A program made the position numbers and the translations under genes. 64,000 nt of DNA from Pogostemon cablin (taxonomy: Eukaryota; Streptophyta; Magnoliopsida; Lamiales; Lamiaceae), in contig CM042982.1 of the NCBI GenBank assembly GCA_023678885.1, positions 6,758,001 through 6,822,000 on the forward strand, written 5' to 3'. Below are positions 33,779-44,689 of the stretch, in pieces. The first letter of the stretch is position 1; each line of letters opens with the position of its first letter. The notes below the pieces were generated by a model. That model made no database searches and was not told the DNA's origin. It saw only the letters and a list, made by a program, of their open reading frames with translations.

Positions 33779-35420
33779 GTTTAAGAGAGATTTATTAAAT
33801 TTTATATTTATTATGATTAAACGTAAAATCAACATCACCTAAGTTGTTATAAATCCCTTATACTTGAAATGAAAAAAATAAAACCATAAATAAAACAATT
33901 GTAGTGGAAGGAATCTGCTTTAAAATTTGTGATAATTTAGTTGAGAGTAGATATAATGAAACATCACTATCCTAAGAAAATGCTCATCCATCACATTTAA
34001 TTATTTTAGATTTAGATGCAGCTCCCTTTCAGAACCCAAACCATTCCTATAGGTTGTCACTCTAGAGTAGATTGCCACTTTCCTTTTACTATCTTATAAA
34101 TGCCAAAAATTCTATAGATTGATTCCATAAAAAATATTATAGAAACGTTTAATTCTTTTACATGACATACAGTTTTTTTTTAATTATTATTATTAATTTT
34201 GGGTATGAGTGTATGACGGAGTATTACTTTTAATACACTCCCACAAAATTCATGATACCCCTAAATAAGTACTTCTTTCATTCGAATACAAGTTGTTTTT
34301 ATTTTTGTTTTTTCTTTTTAGCAAGGTTTGTTTGGTTTATTAAAAAGAATGGAAATGATAATTATAATGGTAGACGTAATGTGGAATGAAAATGAATTTG
34401 TATATAGTATTTTTTTTAGTTAATTTTAGGGATGATTATTATAAATATTAATTGTATTTGATTTGTTTGTAGTTCTTAGAAATAAAATTAAAAAATTTTA
34501 TTTATATTTTATTATAACTAAATTTTACATACGTCTGTATTTTGCACAAGAGGAATTATATTACAATTATTTATTTTTTGTATTTAATTTGTTTTTATAT
34601 TAGTCACAATAATTATTTATTTATTCATATGTATTTTATAAATTAAATATTAATTATTTATATATAATAAATAAACATTTATAATAATTTTTTAAGATAA
34701 TAATTTTATATTTACCAATTAAAATTTACAGTAGTTATACTTATTTTTTCATAATATTAATTTATATTTAAATTTAGGAATGATAATGAGTGGGATAAAC
34801 ACTTATTTAAGATATTCATTTTTGTTTAAACTACTTGTATTTATACTGTTACGAACCATTATAATTCTTTATAAATATCAAGTGAGTGCAATATTTTGGC
34901 AGCTTCAACTTTCAATCATTATAATTCTTTATTGTGCAAGCAATTTTTTATTTTTAATTTACTTAATGGTAGCATTTTATTTTATAGATTAATCTAGCCA
35001 ATTTTATTAGTAATATTATCCACTCATAATCTACCATTATTTTTGTCACATGTTCCTAGTAAGAAATCATTATAAAAATTCCTTCCTTGTACTCCAAATT
35101 AGTGAAAAAGATTCCCTCATAATTGCTCTCATATCACATATTGGATTAATGTACAATTAACTCACACGATTAAATAGCTTAGATTTGTGCATTAATCAAA
35201 CTATAAAAGCCTTATGCCAAAATATAAAGAATATAAATTGTTATCTATATTTATATAAGATCAAATCTTTTTTCTTTTTACAACTTACATCTCTAAAACA
35301 GAATTGCTGCATGTTCATTTTCTGTAAGTGTAAAAGTCAACTAATAAATTGCAAACACCAAAAAATAAAAAAGTGGAAAAAAATAATTTAAAAAATTGTA
35401 CTTTTAAATAACCCATTCCC
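33779..35420. other. Gene-free AT-rich stretch with a GGAATGG-type repeat fragment
   Basis: Downstream flank of the AAA-ATPase gene. TTTGTTTGGTTTATTAAAAA then GAATGGAAATG near 34330 recalls the ends of the 2922-3917 element. No coding frame with support. Confidence 0.45.
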
Positions 35421-36923
35421 TCAATTATCATGGTTATGGGTCGAACCCGAATTCTCCTTGTCATGCGGGTCAACATCGAATTTTTCCAGCGAAGCCTTTC
35501 TACTACTCCTCGACTTCAAAAGTCCGTACAGACTCCGGATCTCCTTCATCGGGTGGACTCCATTTTGCCCTTCTTTGGCCGGTTCATCCGGTTCCACATT
35601 ATCCCTGCCCGAACCCGACCCGGTCAGCCGCTTCCCGACCCGGCTTGCGAGATTGCCCTGCAACGCGGTGATTACGGTTTTTAAGGCCCGGGTGGGCGAA
35701 CCGCGGTTCGATATCATGATCTCGCCGATCTCCGCCGGGCTCAGGGTGGCTCCGGTCTGGAAAACCTCCTCCACCTGCTGGAACAGTTTATGATCTTTGA
35801 GCCCTAAATGGCTGTTGGCCAAGCTTTTGAAGGCGGTGAAATCGCAGAGGGGGAAATTGATGTGGACGTCGATTCTGCCGGGGCGTAGGAGGCACGCGCT
35901 GATGTTATCCTTGCTGTTCATGGTGAATACCATCACGCGTTCTTCGCCGCAGCAGGAGAATATTCCGTCCATGAAGTTTAGGATTCCGGAGAGGCTCAGC
36001 GCCGTCGATTTCTCATCCAGGTGACGGTCGAGATCTTCGAGCACGATTACGGACTTCTTGGTCGTTTGCAGGAGGAGGTACTTCAAATCGGCGTCGTTTT
36101 GGACCTTGTTCAGATTGATCTCGTAAACATCGAAACTCAGAAACTTCGCCATTGCGGCTATGAATGTGGATTTACCGGTGCCGGATGGACCGTACAACAG
36201 GTAGCTTCGCTTCCATACGCGGCCTAATCGGTGGTAATACTGCCTGGACTTGAGGAAATTCTCTAAATCGGATTTGATTCGCGTTTTCAGATCCGCGTCC
36301 ATGACTATGGTTTCCATGGTTGCAGGATGCGTGAACGGAGTCGATCTCCACCTTCCATTTCTCTGCTGTTCGTTCTCTGCGTTTACGAATAATCTCACCT
36401 CCTTCCGCTTCTGTTCAATCTCATCGAACGATTGATGAATATGCTGCAAATAAGGCACCAAAATCCTCCGTTTGTCGTTCTTCCGTATCTTCAAAACGAT
36501 CGACTTCTCGCCGCTCCGCTCGCAGTTCTCAATCTTCCAGTAAACTCTGGCGCCCAGGAATTGATCCATGACGATTTTGTTGTCATCGAGAATCAGATTG
36601 ATCTCAGTGCACTTGGAGCCGGAGAAGAGGTTGGCGAAATCGGAATCTTCAACAGCCGGTAGAGAATTCAGGTACGTGTAAACCTTTCGATACAGTTGAT
36701 TTTCCTGCAAATTGTCGTTGAATTTAGGCACCCTGTAGGACTGATACAAGTAGCACTTCTCCTCCAAAAACCGCCATAGTTTCTTCAAGCTATGGATTAA
36801 GCTTGTTCTCGACAAGAATTTGAAAACCACACCCAAAAAAACGATAGATAAAAGCAATAGGGCAAGATACGTGAGAACCACCATGGCCGAATCAGAATCG
36901 ATAATCAAAGGCAAAATGGGCAA
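35421..36923 (-). CDS. BCS1-type AAA-ATPase, plant At2g46620-like, intronless (500 aa)
   Basis: One uninterrupted frame of 500 codons. Order: N-terminal transmembrane segment at about residues 14-37 (MVVLTYLALLLLSIVFLGVV), the AAA-associated region (about 40-200), then the AAA module. Walker A GPSGTGKS is at 245-252, Walker B VIVLEDLDR at 292-300, and LLRPGRID, with the conserved arginine, at about 345-352. The Ser/Lys/Asn-rich tail after 430 is typically variable. Plant members of this AAA_assoc/BCS1-like family are membrane-anchored ATPases of mitochondrial outer membrane or ER with roles in stress and cell death; the substrate is unknown. Lack of introns and higher GC than the flanks fit many plant paralogues. 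All ATPase motifs look intact, so it should be functional. Confidence 0.95.
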   Translation of the reverse strand: MPILPLIIDSDSAMVVLTYLALLLLSIVFLGVVFKFLSRTSLIHSLKKLWRFLEEKCYLYQSYRVPKFNDNLQENQLYRKVYTYLNSLPAVEDSDFANLFSGSKCTEINLILDDNKIVMDQFLGARVYWKIENCERSGEKSIVLKIRKNDKRRILVPYLQHIHQSFDEIEQKRKEVRLFVNAENEQQRNGRWRSTPFTHPATMETIVMDADLKTRIKSDLENFLKSRQYYHRLGRVWKRSYLLYGPSGTGKSTFIAAMAKFLSFDVYEINLNKVQNDADLKYLLLQTTKKSVIVLEDLDRHLDEKSTALSLSGILNFMDGIFSCCGEERVMVFTMNSKDNISACLLRPGRIDVHINFPLCDFTAFKSLANSHLGLKDHKLFQQVEEVFQTGATLSPAEIGEIMISNRGSPTRALKTVITALQGNLASRVGKRLTGSGSGRDNVEPDEPAKEGQNGVHPMKEIRSLYGLLKSRSSRKASLEKFDVDPHDKENSGSTHNHDN

Positions 36924-37126
36924 TCGATTTAGGAAATATCAATTAATCGCGAATCAGCCACATTAAAGGTAGATGATATGAATGATGATGAAACCAATTA
37001 AACGTGAATTTAATATGGTATAAGATGTTGATTTTGAATGATGTGTGTTATGGGATTTGAACCAGAAGTAGAAGTAGGGGAAACTAAACTAGTCGTAAAG
37101 TTTGAAGGAGGAATATTGAAAGGGTG

Positions 37127-37134
37127 TATTTATA
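37127..37134 (-). promoter_or_regulatory. TATA-like box of the BCS1-type AAA-ATPase gene
   Basis: TATAAATA on the minus strand, about 205 bp upstream of the start codon, the only good TATA match in the near upstream region; the implied 5' UTR of roughly 170 bp is plausible. Confidence 0.45.
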
Positions 37135-37139
37135 TTATA

Positions 37140-38119
37140 GTAAGGTTTTTGTAGATTTTGCGTGTGAAATTAATTTTATAGCCGGCATTTGGCAATTGTT
37201 GGGTTTGTGCGTGATTAGTCAAACATTTTAGGTGTGTGAGAGAGAGAAGTAGTCTTGCATGTGTTTTGAGTGAAACAGAGATAGGAAGAGAGAGGGGAAT
37301 TTTCACGTAGCCGTTTTTATCTGACTGGTTTGTTGTGTCCTTGACGAGCGATAAGAAATTTGTAAAACCTCAAGTAGAACCCTACTTTGAACACACTAAA
37401 CATTCATTTCTATTAGGCAATCTCTTTTGCTTCGCTCGGTTTAAATTTCGGACTGAATCTGCCCTTTCATTCTTACCATCTCTCCAATATCTCTTACCAA
37501 GAACTCTTTATTTGTACTAATACACAATAACACAATAATGAAAACTATTTCCCTTCCTCCATTATTAAAAGGGATATTTGTTTTTGTAATAATTGTATTA
37601 GCAGATATATTGGTCCCATATTTTTTATAATACTAATAAGTGTGTATGGATTTCATTTTTCTAAAAATGAAATATTACCCTTTGCGGAGAATACTCAAAA
37701 TGAAAAAAAGGATTGTGAAACTCATGTATTACTATTAAACACATGGGTCGAAAAGAATTATTAAAAAAAAATATTAAATTAAGCACATTTATTTTCACAT
37801 TTTATTTTTAAAGTTTTTTTTCTCCCTCTTATCGACATATATATGTGTAGAAAAGGATAGTTCGAGTATGTTATGTTATATTCCTTGAAGAAATATAAAT
37901 CAACATATAAACCCTTTTTGGAAAGAAAAAAAAATTACTCAAATATTAATAATATTCATATTTTAGTTAATTTTTTCATTGAATTCTTACATTAATAATA
38001 TTCGTATTTTAATCAATTTTTTCATTAAATCTTTATGAATTAGAATGTATAATATTTACAATAAAATGTTATATCATTGAACATTTTGTACACCCAAGCA
38101 CACAGGATACTAAATCTAG
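37140..38119. other. Intergenic, no feature seen
   Basis: Distal promoter of the AAA-ATPase and AT-rich sequence. A GAGAGAGA stretch occurs at about 37238 and 37290. Confidence 0.4.
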
Positions 38120-38335
38120 AGACATTCTCTTGTGAGACGGGTTATTTGTGAGACGGGTCGACTCATCACTAAAGTATGTTTATTGTATAGATAAAGTATG
38201 TTAATAATAAATCATATTATAATACATTAAAATCATATTTTAATAAATAATTCAGTATACTTTAGAAAACATACTTTAATAACTATTAAACATACTTTAT
38301 ATATACAATAAATATACTTTAGAGATGTTAGATTA
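38120..38335. repeat. MITE-like repeat, GTGAGACG family, copy 2
   Basis: Starts CATTCTCTTGTGAGACGGGT with the terminal GTGAGACGGGT repeated once, then GACTCATCACTAAAGTATG as in copy 1. The interior matches copies 1 and 3; the right terminus has decayed. Confidence 0.65.
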
Positions 38336-38399
38336 AGATTATTTATTTATTATGTATAAATAAGGAAAGAGTAAGAAAAATTATAAACAAGAGGCAGTG

Positions 38400-38608
38400 T
38401 CAGTATTATATATGTACTATAACGGAGTTTATCATTTTAAAATATATTTTTTGAGATGAAAAATATAATAAAAGCATAAAAAGAAAGAAATCTTTATAAT
38501 TTATTTATTACCTAAAAATACTAAACTACACCTAAAAGTAAAAAAAAAATATTTTTCTTAAACTCCGTATATACAATAATCGAGAACTTCTCTGTGGAAC
38601 GGATGTAG
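38400..38608 (-). mobile_element. Stowaway-like MITE remnant, same subfamily as 4933-5205
   Basis: On the minus strand it begins CTACATCCGTTCCACAGAGA, then TATACGGAGTTTAAGAAAAA and TAGTATTTTTAGGTAATAAA, matching the 4933 element in order. The far end is unclear. Confidence 0.65.
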
Positions 38609-38703
38609 TATTATTAAGCCTAGTTGGTCTAATCACAATCTTTGTTCACTATGGGACGGAGGTAGTATTATTAAGCCTAATTGGTCTAATCACAATCTTT
38701 GTT
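38595..38703 (+). repeat. 57-bp tandem duplication at a Stowaway terminus
   Basis: GTAGTATTATTAAGCCTAGT (from 38605) recurs at 38662 with one change, and both copies are preceded by GGA/GACGGA and followed by TCTAATCACAATCTTTGTT. The unit contains the MITE end plus flanking host sequence. Confidence 0.85.
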
Positions 38704-39576
38704 ATAAACGCGGATTTAGAGAACACCCAAGTCAAGATTGTGCGTAATCAGGAATTAGCCTAACTGACACTAGAGTCATTTATAATATAACATAATTTTA
38801 TTTATTATTCCTATTATTATATTTAATTTAATCTGCTTGGTTTTTAGTCAATATAGACTGTAATTGATAAAAGAAGTAACCTTGAGATTTCAAAAGGGCA
38901 ATTATAAATTTGTTGTTTTGTTTGTTCGCAGGGTCATGGACCCAACACCTTCGGTTATCGACAACGTTGTAGTCCAACTTTGTTTTTAAAAAATATTTAT
39001 GATTTACATCATGAGATAGTATTACACATAGTTAAAAGTGTGACGTATTACAACATGTGATAGGAGAAATAATATGATAAATTAATTAAGATAAAGAACG
39101 CTATTTGAGGTACCAAAGATTGAACTTCCACTGCCTATTTGCCTTACAAGACAACTTTAACTAATTTAGGGGTGTTTGTCTGATGCAGAGTTACTATTAT
39201 TATTTTTTAACTAGATTGATATTTAGGCAAAGAGTTGTATGAATAATTTATGTGATACGAATAAAAAGTGATAATCAATTAATGAAAAGTTATAATGATA
39301 CAGTGGCTATTTCATGAACATAGTATAAACAAAAAGTGATAATATTTGAAAGAAAATTAATAATATTTTTAATTAAAAGTAATTAACAAAAGTGTAAAAT
39401 TATTTTACCTAAAGTACCCCTGTAATATTTAAGATTAGTTCATATTATAGCGAGATACTGTAACAATATTATAAAAGAGTAATGTAACATTATTAAATTT
39501 TTTTAGATTTTAAATTTGAGATTTCAATGAATATTTTAAATTCTAAAATTGATTTTCAAAATTCATAACAAACATA
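38704..39576. other. Intergenic, no feature seen
   Basis: AT-rich, no supported gene or clear repeat boundary. Confidence 0.4.
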
Positions 39577-39830
39577 TGACAAAGTCTATTGTGAGACGCT
39601 ACTTATGTGAGACGTATTAAAAAATGTCTATTATTTAGATAAAGTATGTTTATTGGTTGTTAAAGTATGCTGGATTATGCATTAAAGTATGATTTTAACG
39701 TGTTATCACACGATTTATTATTGACATACTTTAACTACAAATAAGCATATTTTATCTATAAAATAAACATATTTTAGTGATGGGTTGACCCGTCTCACAA
39801 ATAACTCATCTCATAAGGGAGTATCTCCAA
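39577..39830. repeat. MITE-like repeat, GTGAGACG family, copy 3
   Basis: Both ends are recognisable: TATTGTGAGACGCTACTTAT at the left and GACCCGTCTCACAAATAACT at the right, inverted to each other. Interior AAAGTATGTTTATT-type blocks match copies 1 and 2. Confidence 0.72.
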
Positions 39831-41846
39831 ACATAATCCTAATGAATTATACGCAATTATAGTGTATATATGACGACGACAATAATAATAATAATAATTA
39901 TTATTATTATTTATTTTATTTTTTTTTATAAAAAAAGTGCTTAAGAATAGGTTCACAAAACATAGTTAGCTTTAATTTCAGTGCATAATTGATTCAACAT
40001 GTTATTGGCAATTTAAAATCCCATTGAAAATGACAACAATATATAATATGTTAGCCACCCATTATTATTGGATTCACGGCTGATAGTGTACATCAATATA
40101 ATTATAAAAAAAAAAATCAACATTATGTATATATTACAGTACTTTTGGTGCAATATACATCATTGGTTGCCCAAATTATATACCAAGTATCGAAGCATTT
40201 ACTCCTACCCTACATGCATGAGAAAAGAAGAATTTGCTTAAGAAGAATTATAATTATGTATATAATTTTTCAGTGTTCATGTCCTCCCTCCTTCCCATTA
40301 AAATTTCACACTTCCTTATAAATTTACAAATCATGAACGCAAAGCAAAAGAAATGAAACTATAATTTTTATTAAATTTTCCATATAGTTTATAAACATTA
40401 TTAATTTTTTGTAATAATTCTGGCATTCATGAAATTGACTACTGAATGTTCTCCATGAGAAAATATTGATGATAATACTGTTGGGCAGAAAACTTGGGAA
40501 ATGAGAATTTATTTGTTTATTATTAAATATAATAATGGGGAGAAGAGTTAAGAAATATTGGCAAAAGTTTCAGTGCCCCCGAATGCACAGATTTAAACCC
40601 GTGCACCTAAGTCCAATCCGGCTCTTAAACAAATCCAAATTTATTTTTTAACTTTATATAATATCCATTGATTCGGCCCGGGCGTACAAGAGCCTTACTC
40701 TTGTTTGTTTTCTGAATTTTTAATTCATGTAATTCTTTTTTTAAGTTGAGATTTAATAAAATCAATTGCATAAATTTTGTATTGTATCTCTTACTTGATT
40801 AGATAAAATTAAAATATACCCTACTTAAATTTCAAAATAAACATAAATTAACACTATTTTGTTGACTTTATTAAATCCATCTAATACTAAATCGGATTTT
40901 CTTATTCCGAAAACATGTTCGAATTAAATTACATCATTTTTATGGTCGTGCAGTCCAAGTCTTGAATATTGGCCGGTAGAATTGTCTAACTATATACTAT
41001 AATTTATTTCATCATTCTATTTCTATCTTTTACACATTAACTAATTTGACCGCAGTTGCACCATTATTTCTATTCTAATTCTAATTAGTTCTACATCATA
41101 ATTCTAGAATTGACTCATACAGCTTTTCTATAAAAAAAATTTATTCATGTAATCATTTTTATTTTCCAAAATACTTTCCCTTCTCATTTTATATTGGTAC
41201 TGAAATGTGAAAAATGTAATTAGACAAAAAAATAATAATGATAATAAATAAAAGGGCTTCCGCTTGCATTTCATTTATCTATAAAGGTTAATATATATAC
41301 GAGTATTAATTCGTAATAGTATTTCTTTATAATTTTTGAGGTGATTAATGATTTTGGATGTCACATCTTACAAAAATTTAACACCATACATACAAAAGTT
41401 AATGCTAGAGACAACTTGGGGTCCCATCTCAAAAACTTTTATCCGATTTATCATGTTTTCATTTTTTATTTAATTTCTTTTTTTATCTGTCAAAACCTAT
41501 TTTAATAGGATGCATGGAGGTTTTGTTTGTTTGTTAACATCCCAAATTAGATCTAAAAAAAAATTAGTAAAGCAAGTTTCATAATTTAATCCTATTCATC
41601 AATCTAAGGTCAATATAATCCAACCATTTAACATTTGAGGACATTCTCGATCAAAGAAAATGATGTGTATGTTTTCATTTTTCATATTACTGGTAAGATA
41701 AGTAAGGAGTACTTTTTATTCAACATTAGTAAGTATGGCGTTTCCTATACTTTAATTTCTTTTTTTTAAAATAAAAATACTATATTACTTATCTTAAAAA
41801 AATATTATAGAAAAAATGACAAAATAACATGATTTAATTAAAAGTA
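39831..41846. other. Intergenic, AT-rich, with an (AAT)n/(ATT)n palindrome
   Basis: A trinucleotide palindrome with 14-bp arms is centred at 39897/39898. At about 40567-40628, CAGTGCCCCCGAATGCACAG to GTCCAATCCGGCTCTT recalls the GTGCACC-type repeats. No gene found. Confidence 0.4.
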
Positions 41847-42138
41847 CTCCCTCCGTCCCAGATATTTTTACCCATTTGTACGGGCACGAAGATTAAGACG
41901 TTTTATTTTTTTTAATATATAATGTAAGAGAAAGTAGGGATAAATTAATAATTTAAAAAGAAAAAGTGAATAAAGTTATTGGGAATGATGAATAAAGTGT
42001 AAAAAAGTAATTAAAGTTGTTGAGATTGTAAAAAGTAGGTAATAAAATATTATGTATTTTTGCCAAAAATGGAATGAGTAAAAATACGTGGGACACCCCA
42101 AAATGAAAAGTGGGTAAAAATACGTGGGACGAAGGGAG
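41847..42138. mobile_element. Stowaway MITE (292 bp)
   Basis: Ends CTCCCTCCGTCCCAGATATT and GTGGGACGAAGGGAG, TA at 41845-41846 and 42139-42140. Near the right end GTAAAAATACGTGGGAC occurs twice in tandem, 45 bp apart. Confidence 0.92.
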
Positions 42139-44689
42139 TAATATTTTTCATTTAAAATAGTTATTGTTCATTTAAAAAAAAAACTCTTTTTTTATATTAA
42201 GGAATAATTTTGATAAATTTAAGATGCATTGTGGACTCTGTGCAAAGAATACTTTGTCACTCGTTATACAACACGGTATATATCCGCTGTTATTTCTTTT
42301 GTACGCTCCTATCCGTATTTTGTCATTATTGTATACATTTTCCTTCCCACAATACGGTTATATTACTGTTGTAACTTGTATGTTGTTTAAAAAAGTTTTT
42401 TTACTAATTTTTATGGACTTTTGAGGATATTTTAGTATTTTAATTAATAGATAAAATGTAAAGTAAAGTTATGAGTAAGGTAAGACAGTAGGAGTACCAT
42501 TTTTTAAATTAAAGTAATTTTGAAGTTATTGTATAATTTTTTTATTTTTATTTATTTATTTATTTAGTGTAAAGGCTATCTTGTGAACAACCAATTTGAA
42601 AGGCGTAAAGAGTTCTAAGAGTCTAATAGATTAATTGTTAATACATTGAACAAATTTGTGACAGTAGATGAAATACGAATTTTAAAATCAATAACAATTA
42701 TTTTTCAAATTTTTATTGAATATTTTATTCACGTTTTAAAAAGGTTGGGTGATCCAGTAAGCTCTATCTTTAATGCTCCATACGAATATAAATTGTGGTT
42801 TCTGCATGCCCATGTACACTGGACATTATTTATTAATAATAGAATATATTTGATCGAAAATAAATGATAATGGCTAGTTTTGAAAAAATCAAGTATACTA
42901 TATTAACATTTAAGTCTATTCAAGTCAATACGTGCTGGCTTGATAATAACAAATCAGAAATTTCCTTTGGTGAACACAAATGAATATTAATTGAAAAGAA
43001 AATCAATATTGAACCAATATGCTGACTTAATTTCAATTCAATAAATTTGACAAAACACTTGACACGTGTGTTCATAGTTGAAGATAGTCATTTATGAATT
43101 GGATGATTAAGTAGCTCAATTAGCAGGATACGTTGTCCTAATTAACTACATTAATTATGATCAACAATTATGTTGGAAGTAGTTGGTGGATCAGCTTTCT
43201 TGTATTCCAATATATTGAGATTGGATAGGTGATAAGTTTTATGAGAGAATGAATAACGAAGTATGTGTGAGATTAAAAATGATTCTTTTTATTAAGTAAA
43301 ATTTGTGAAATAGATAAAACTGTGCATCTTTTATTAAAAATGATATATATTTAGTTAAGATGGCAGTCGTCTTACAAAATAAATTTGTAAATAATTTTAT
43401 GAAATGGTTATAAGTAATGGCTTTTTTAAAATAAAATTTAATACCTATTATTAGAACTGATAATCATCTAATAAATAAAATATATGCTAATATAGCATGT
43501 AAACTTTTGCCTAAAGAATTATGTGGGAATTTTTTTTTCTTTTCCTTTTTTCTTGGTTGAATTCCGAGTTGGTTCTGTGATGAGGCAGATGAGATGCTCG
43601 ATTTCATACCCTAAAAAATAGTTTAAGAGTTACATAGGATTTAAAAAACAGAAATCAATAAAATCTAAATTTAAACGTATGAAATTCATTTCAAAATAAC
43701 AATATATTTACTCCTGCATTAAATTCTATAACACAATATATCTAATATCTCCCACATCATTTCACATAAAATTAAATTTTCAAACTAAACACACCGTCAC
43801 TATTTGTATAAGATTTCCAAATTCTTTTAAATTAAAAAAAAAAAAAACCAATAAATCTCAATTCTAAAAAATTCAAATTCCAAGGAAAATAAAATAAAAT
43901 AAATTAAAAAAAAAAACCATATCAATTTTGTATACCCAGTGTAATCGCTCACTCTTAATATATACTCGTTCACTCTTATCAATTACCATATCCTATCAAA
44001 CTACAATGATTGTGGATCAAAGTACTTTGTTCACTTTGAATTTCAAAGTGACACTGCTAAAAGTATGAAGTCACTATTAATATGTAGTACCAATAAATTA
44101 TAGAGTGGTCCATTCTCTAAATTTAAAATTCAAGTAGAAGATTGTTTTCAAAAAGTTACTACAAAAGATAAAGAAAATATTTTTATATCAAAAGACTCAA
44201 GTGCTCTTTGTCAAACTAACCCTATATATCATCCAATCCAATAAAAAAACTCAACCAGTTGAGTGAGTTGTTGATTGCTTCATCACATCACATAAACTAA
44301 TACTGAAACATGCAAACATCTGCCTTTTTTCATCACAGAGAGAAGACTAAGAGTACGTTAACCTCCTATGGGTGTAGGGAAGGCAAGACCTACGCTGCAA
44401 TAGAGTTCTAGTAGCACGACGAGAACGGTCCTATTCCAGTGTCATCAGTGAAGTGATCAATGAGATGGAGATTCAGCTGGACCAATATAAGATTACAGAG
44501 TATTAAAATGAATTTCAACATGCAACAACATAAAATTGGGACGGAAGGATTGCCACAATATGCTATTCATCAATCTCTTGATTCCTATGATAATACTCTA
44601 AACCAAACATGTAATAAGCAATCACAAGATGTGAGGCATGCTTCATTCTACAAGTAATAGGCCAAAAAAAAAAAGACAAACCCTGTTAA
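42139..44689. other. Intergenic, no gene seen
   Basis: AT-rich sequence and the 3' flank of the Msp1-like gene. Open frames at 42224-42424 and 42646-42867 have no recognisable domain, and composition matches the noncoding surroundings. Confidence 0.45.

Noticed and set aside
35430..36662. Plus-strand open frames across the AAA-ATPase gene
   Set aside because: Antisense shadows of an intact 500-codon gene with all ATPase motifs.
39881..39911. (AAT)n/(ATT)n palindrome as a functional cruciform
   Set aside because: Trinucleotide microsatellites readily form such palindromes by slippage; nothing nearby suggests a role.
42224..42867. Two open frames of 66 and 73 codons
   Set aside because: Composition equals that of the noncoding flanks; no domain, no splice or start-context support.
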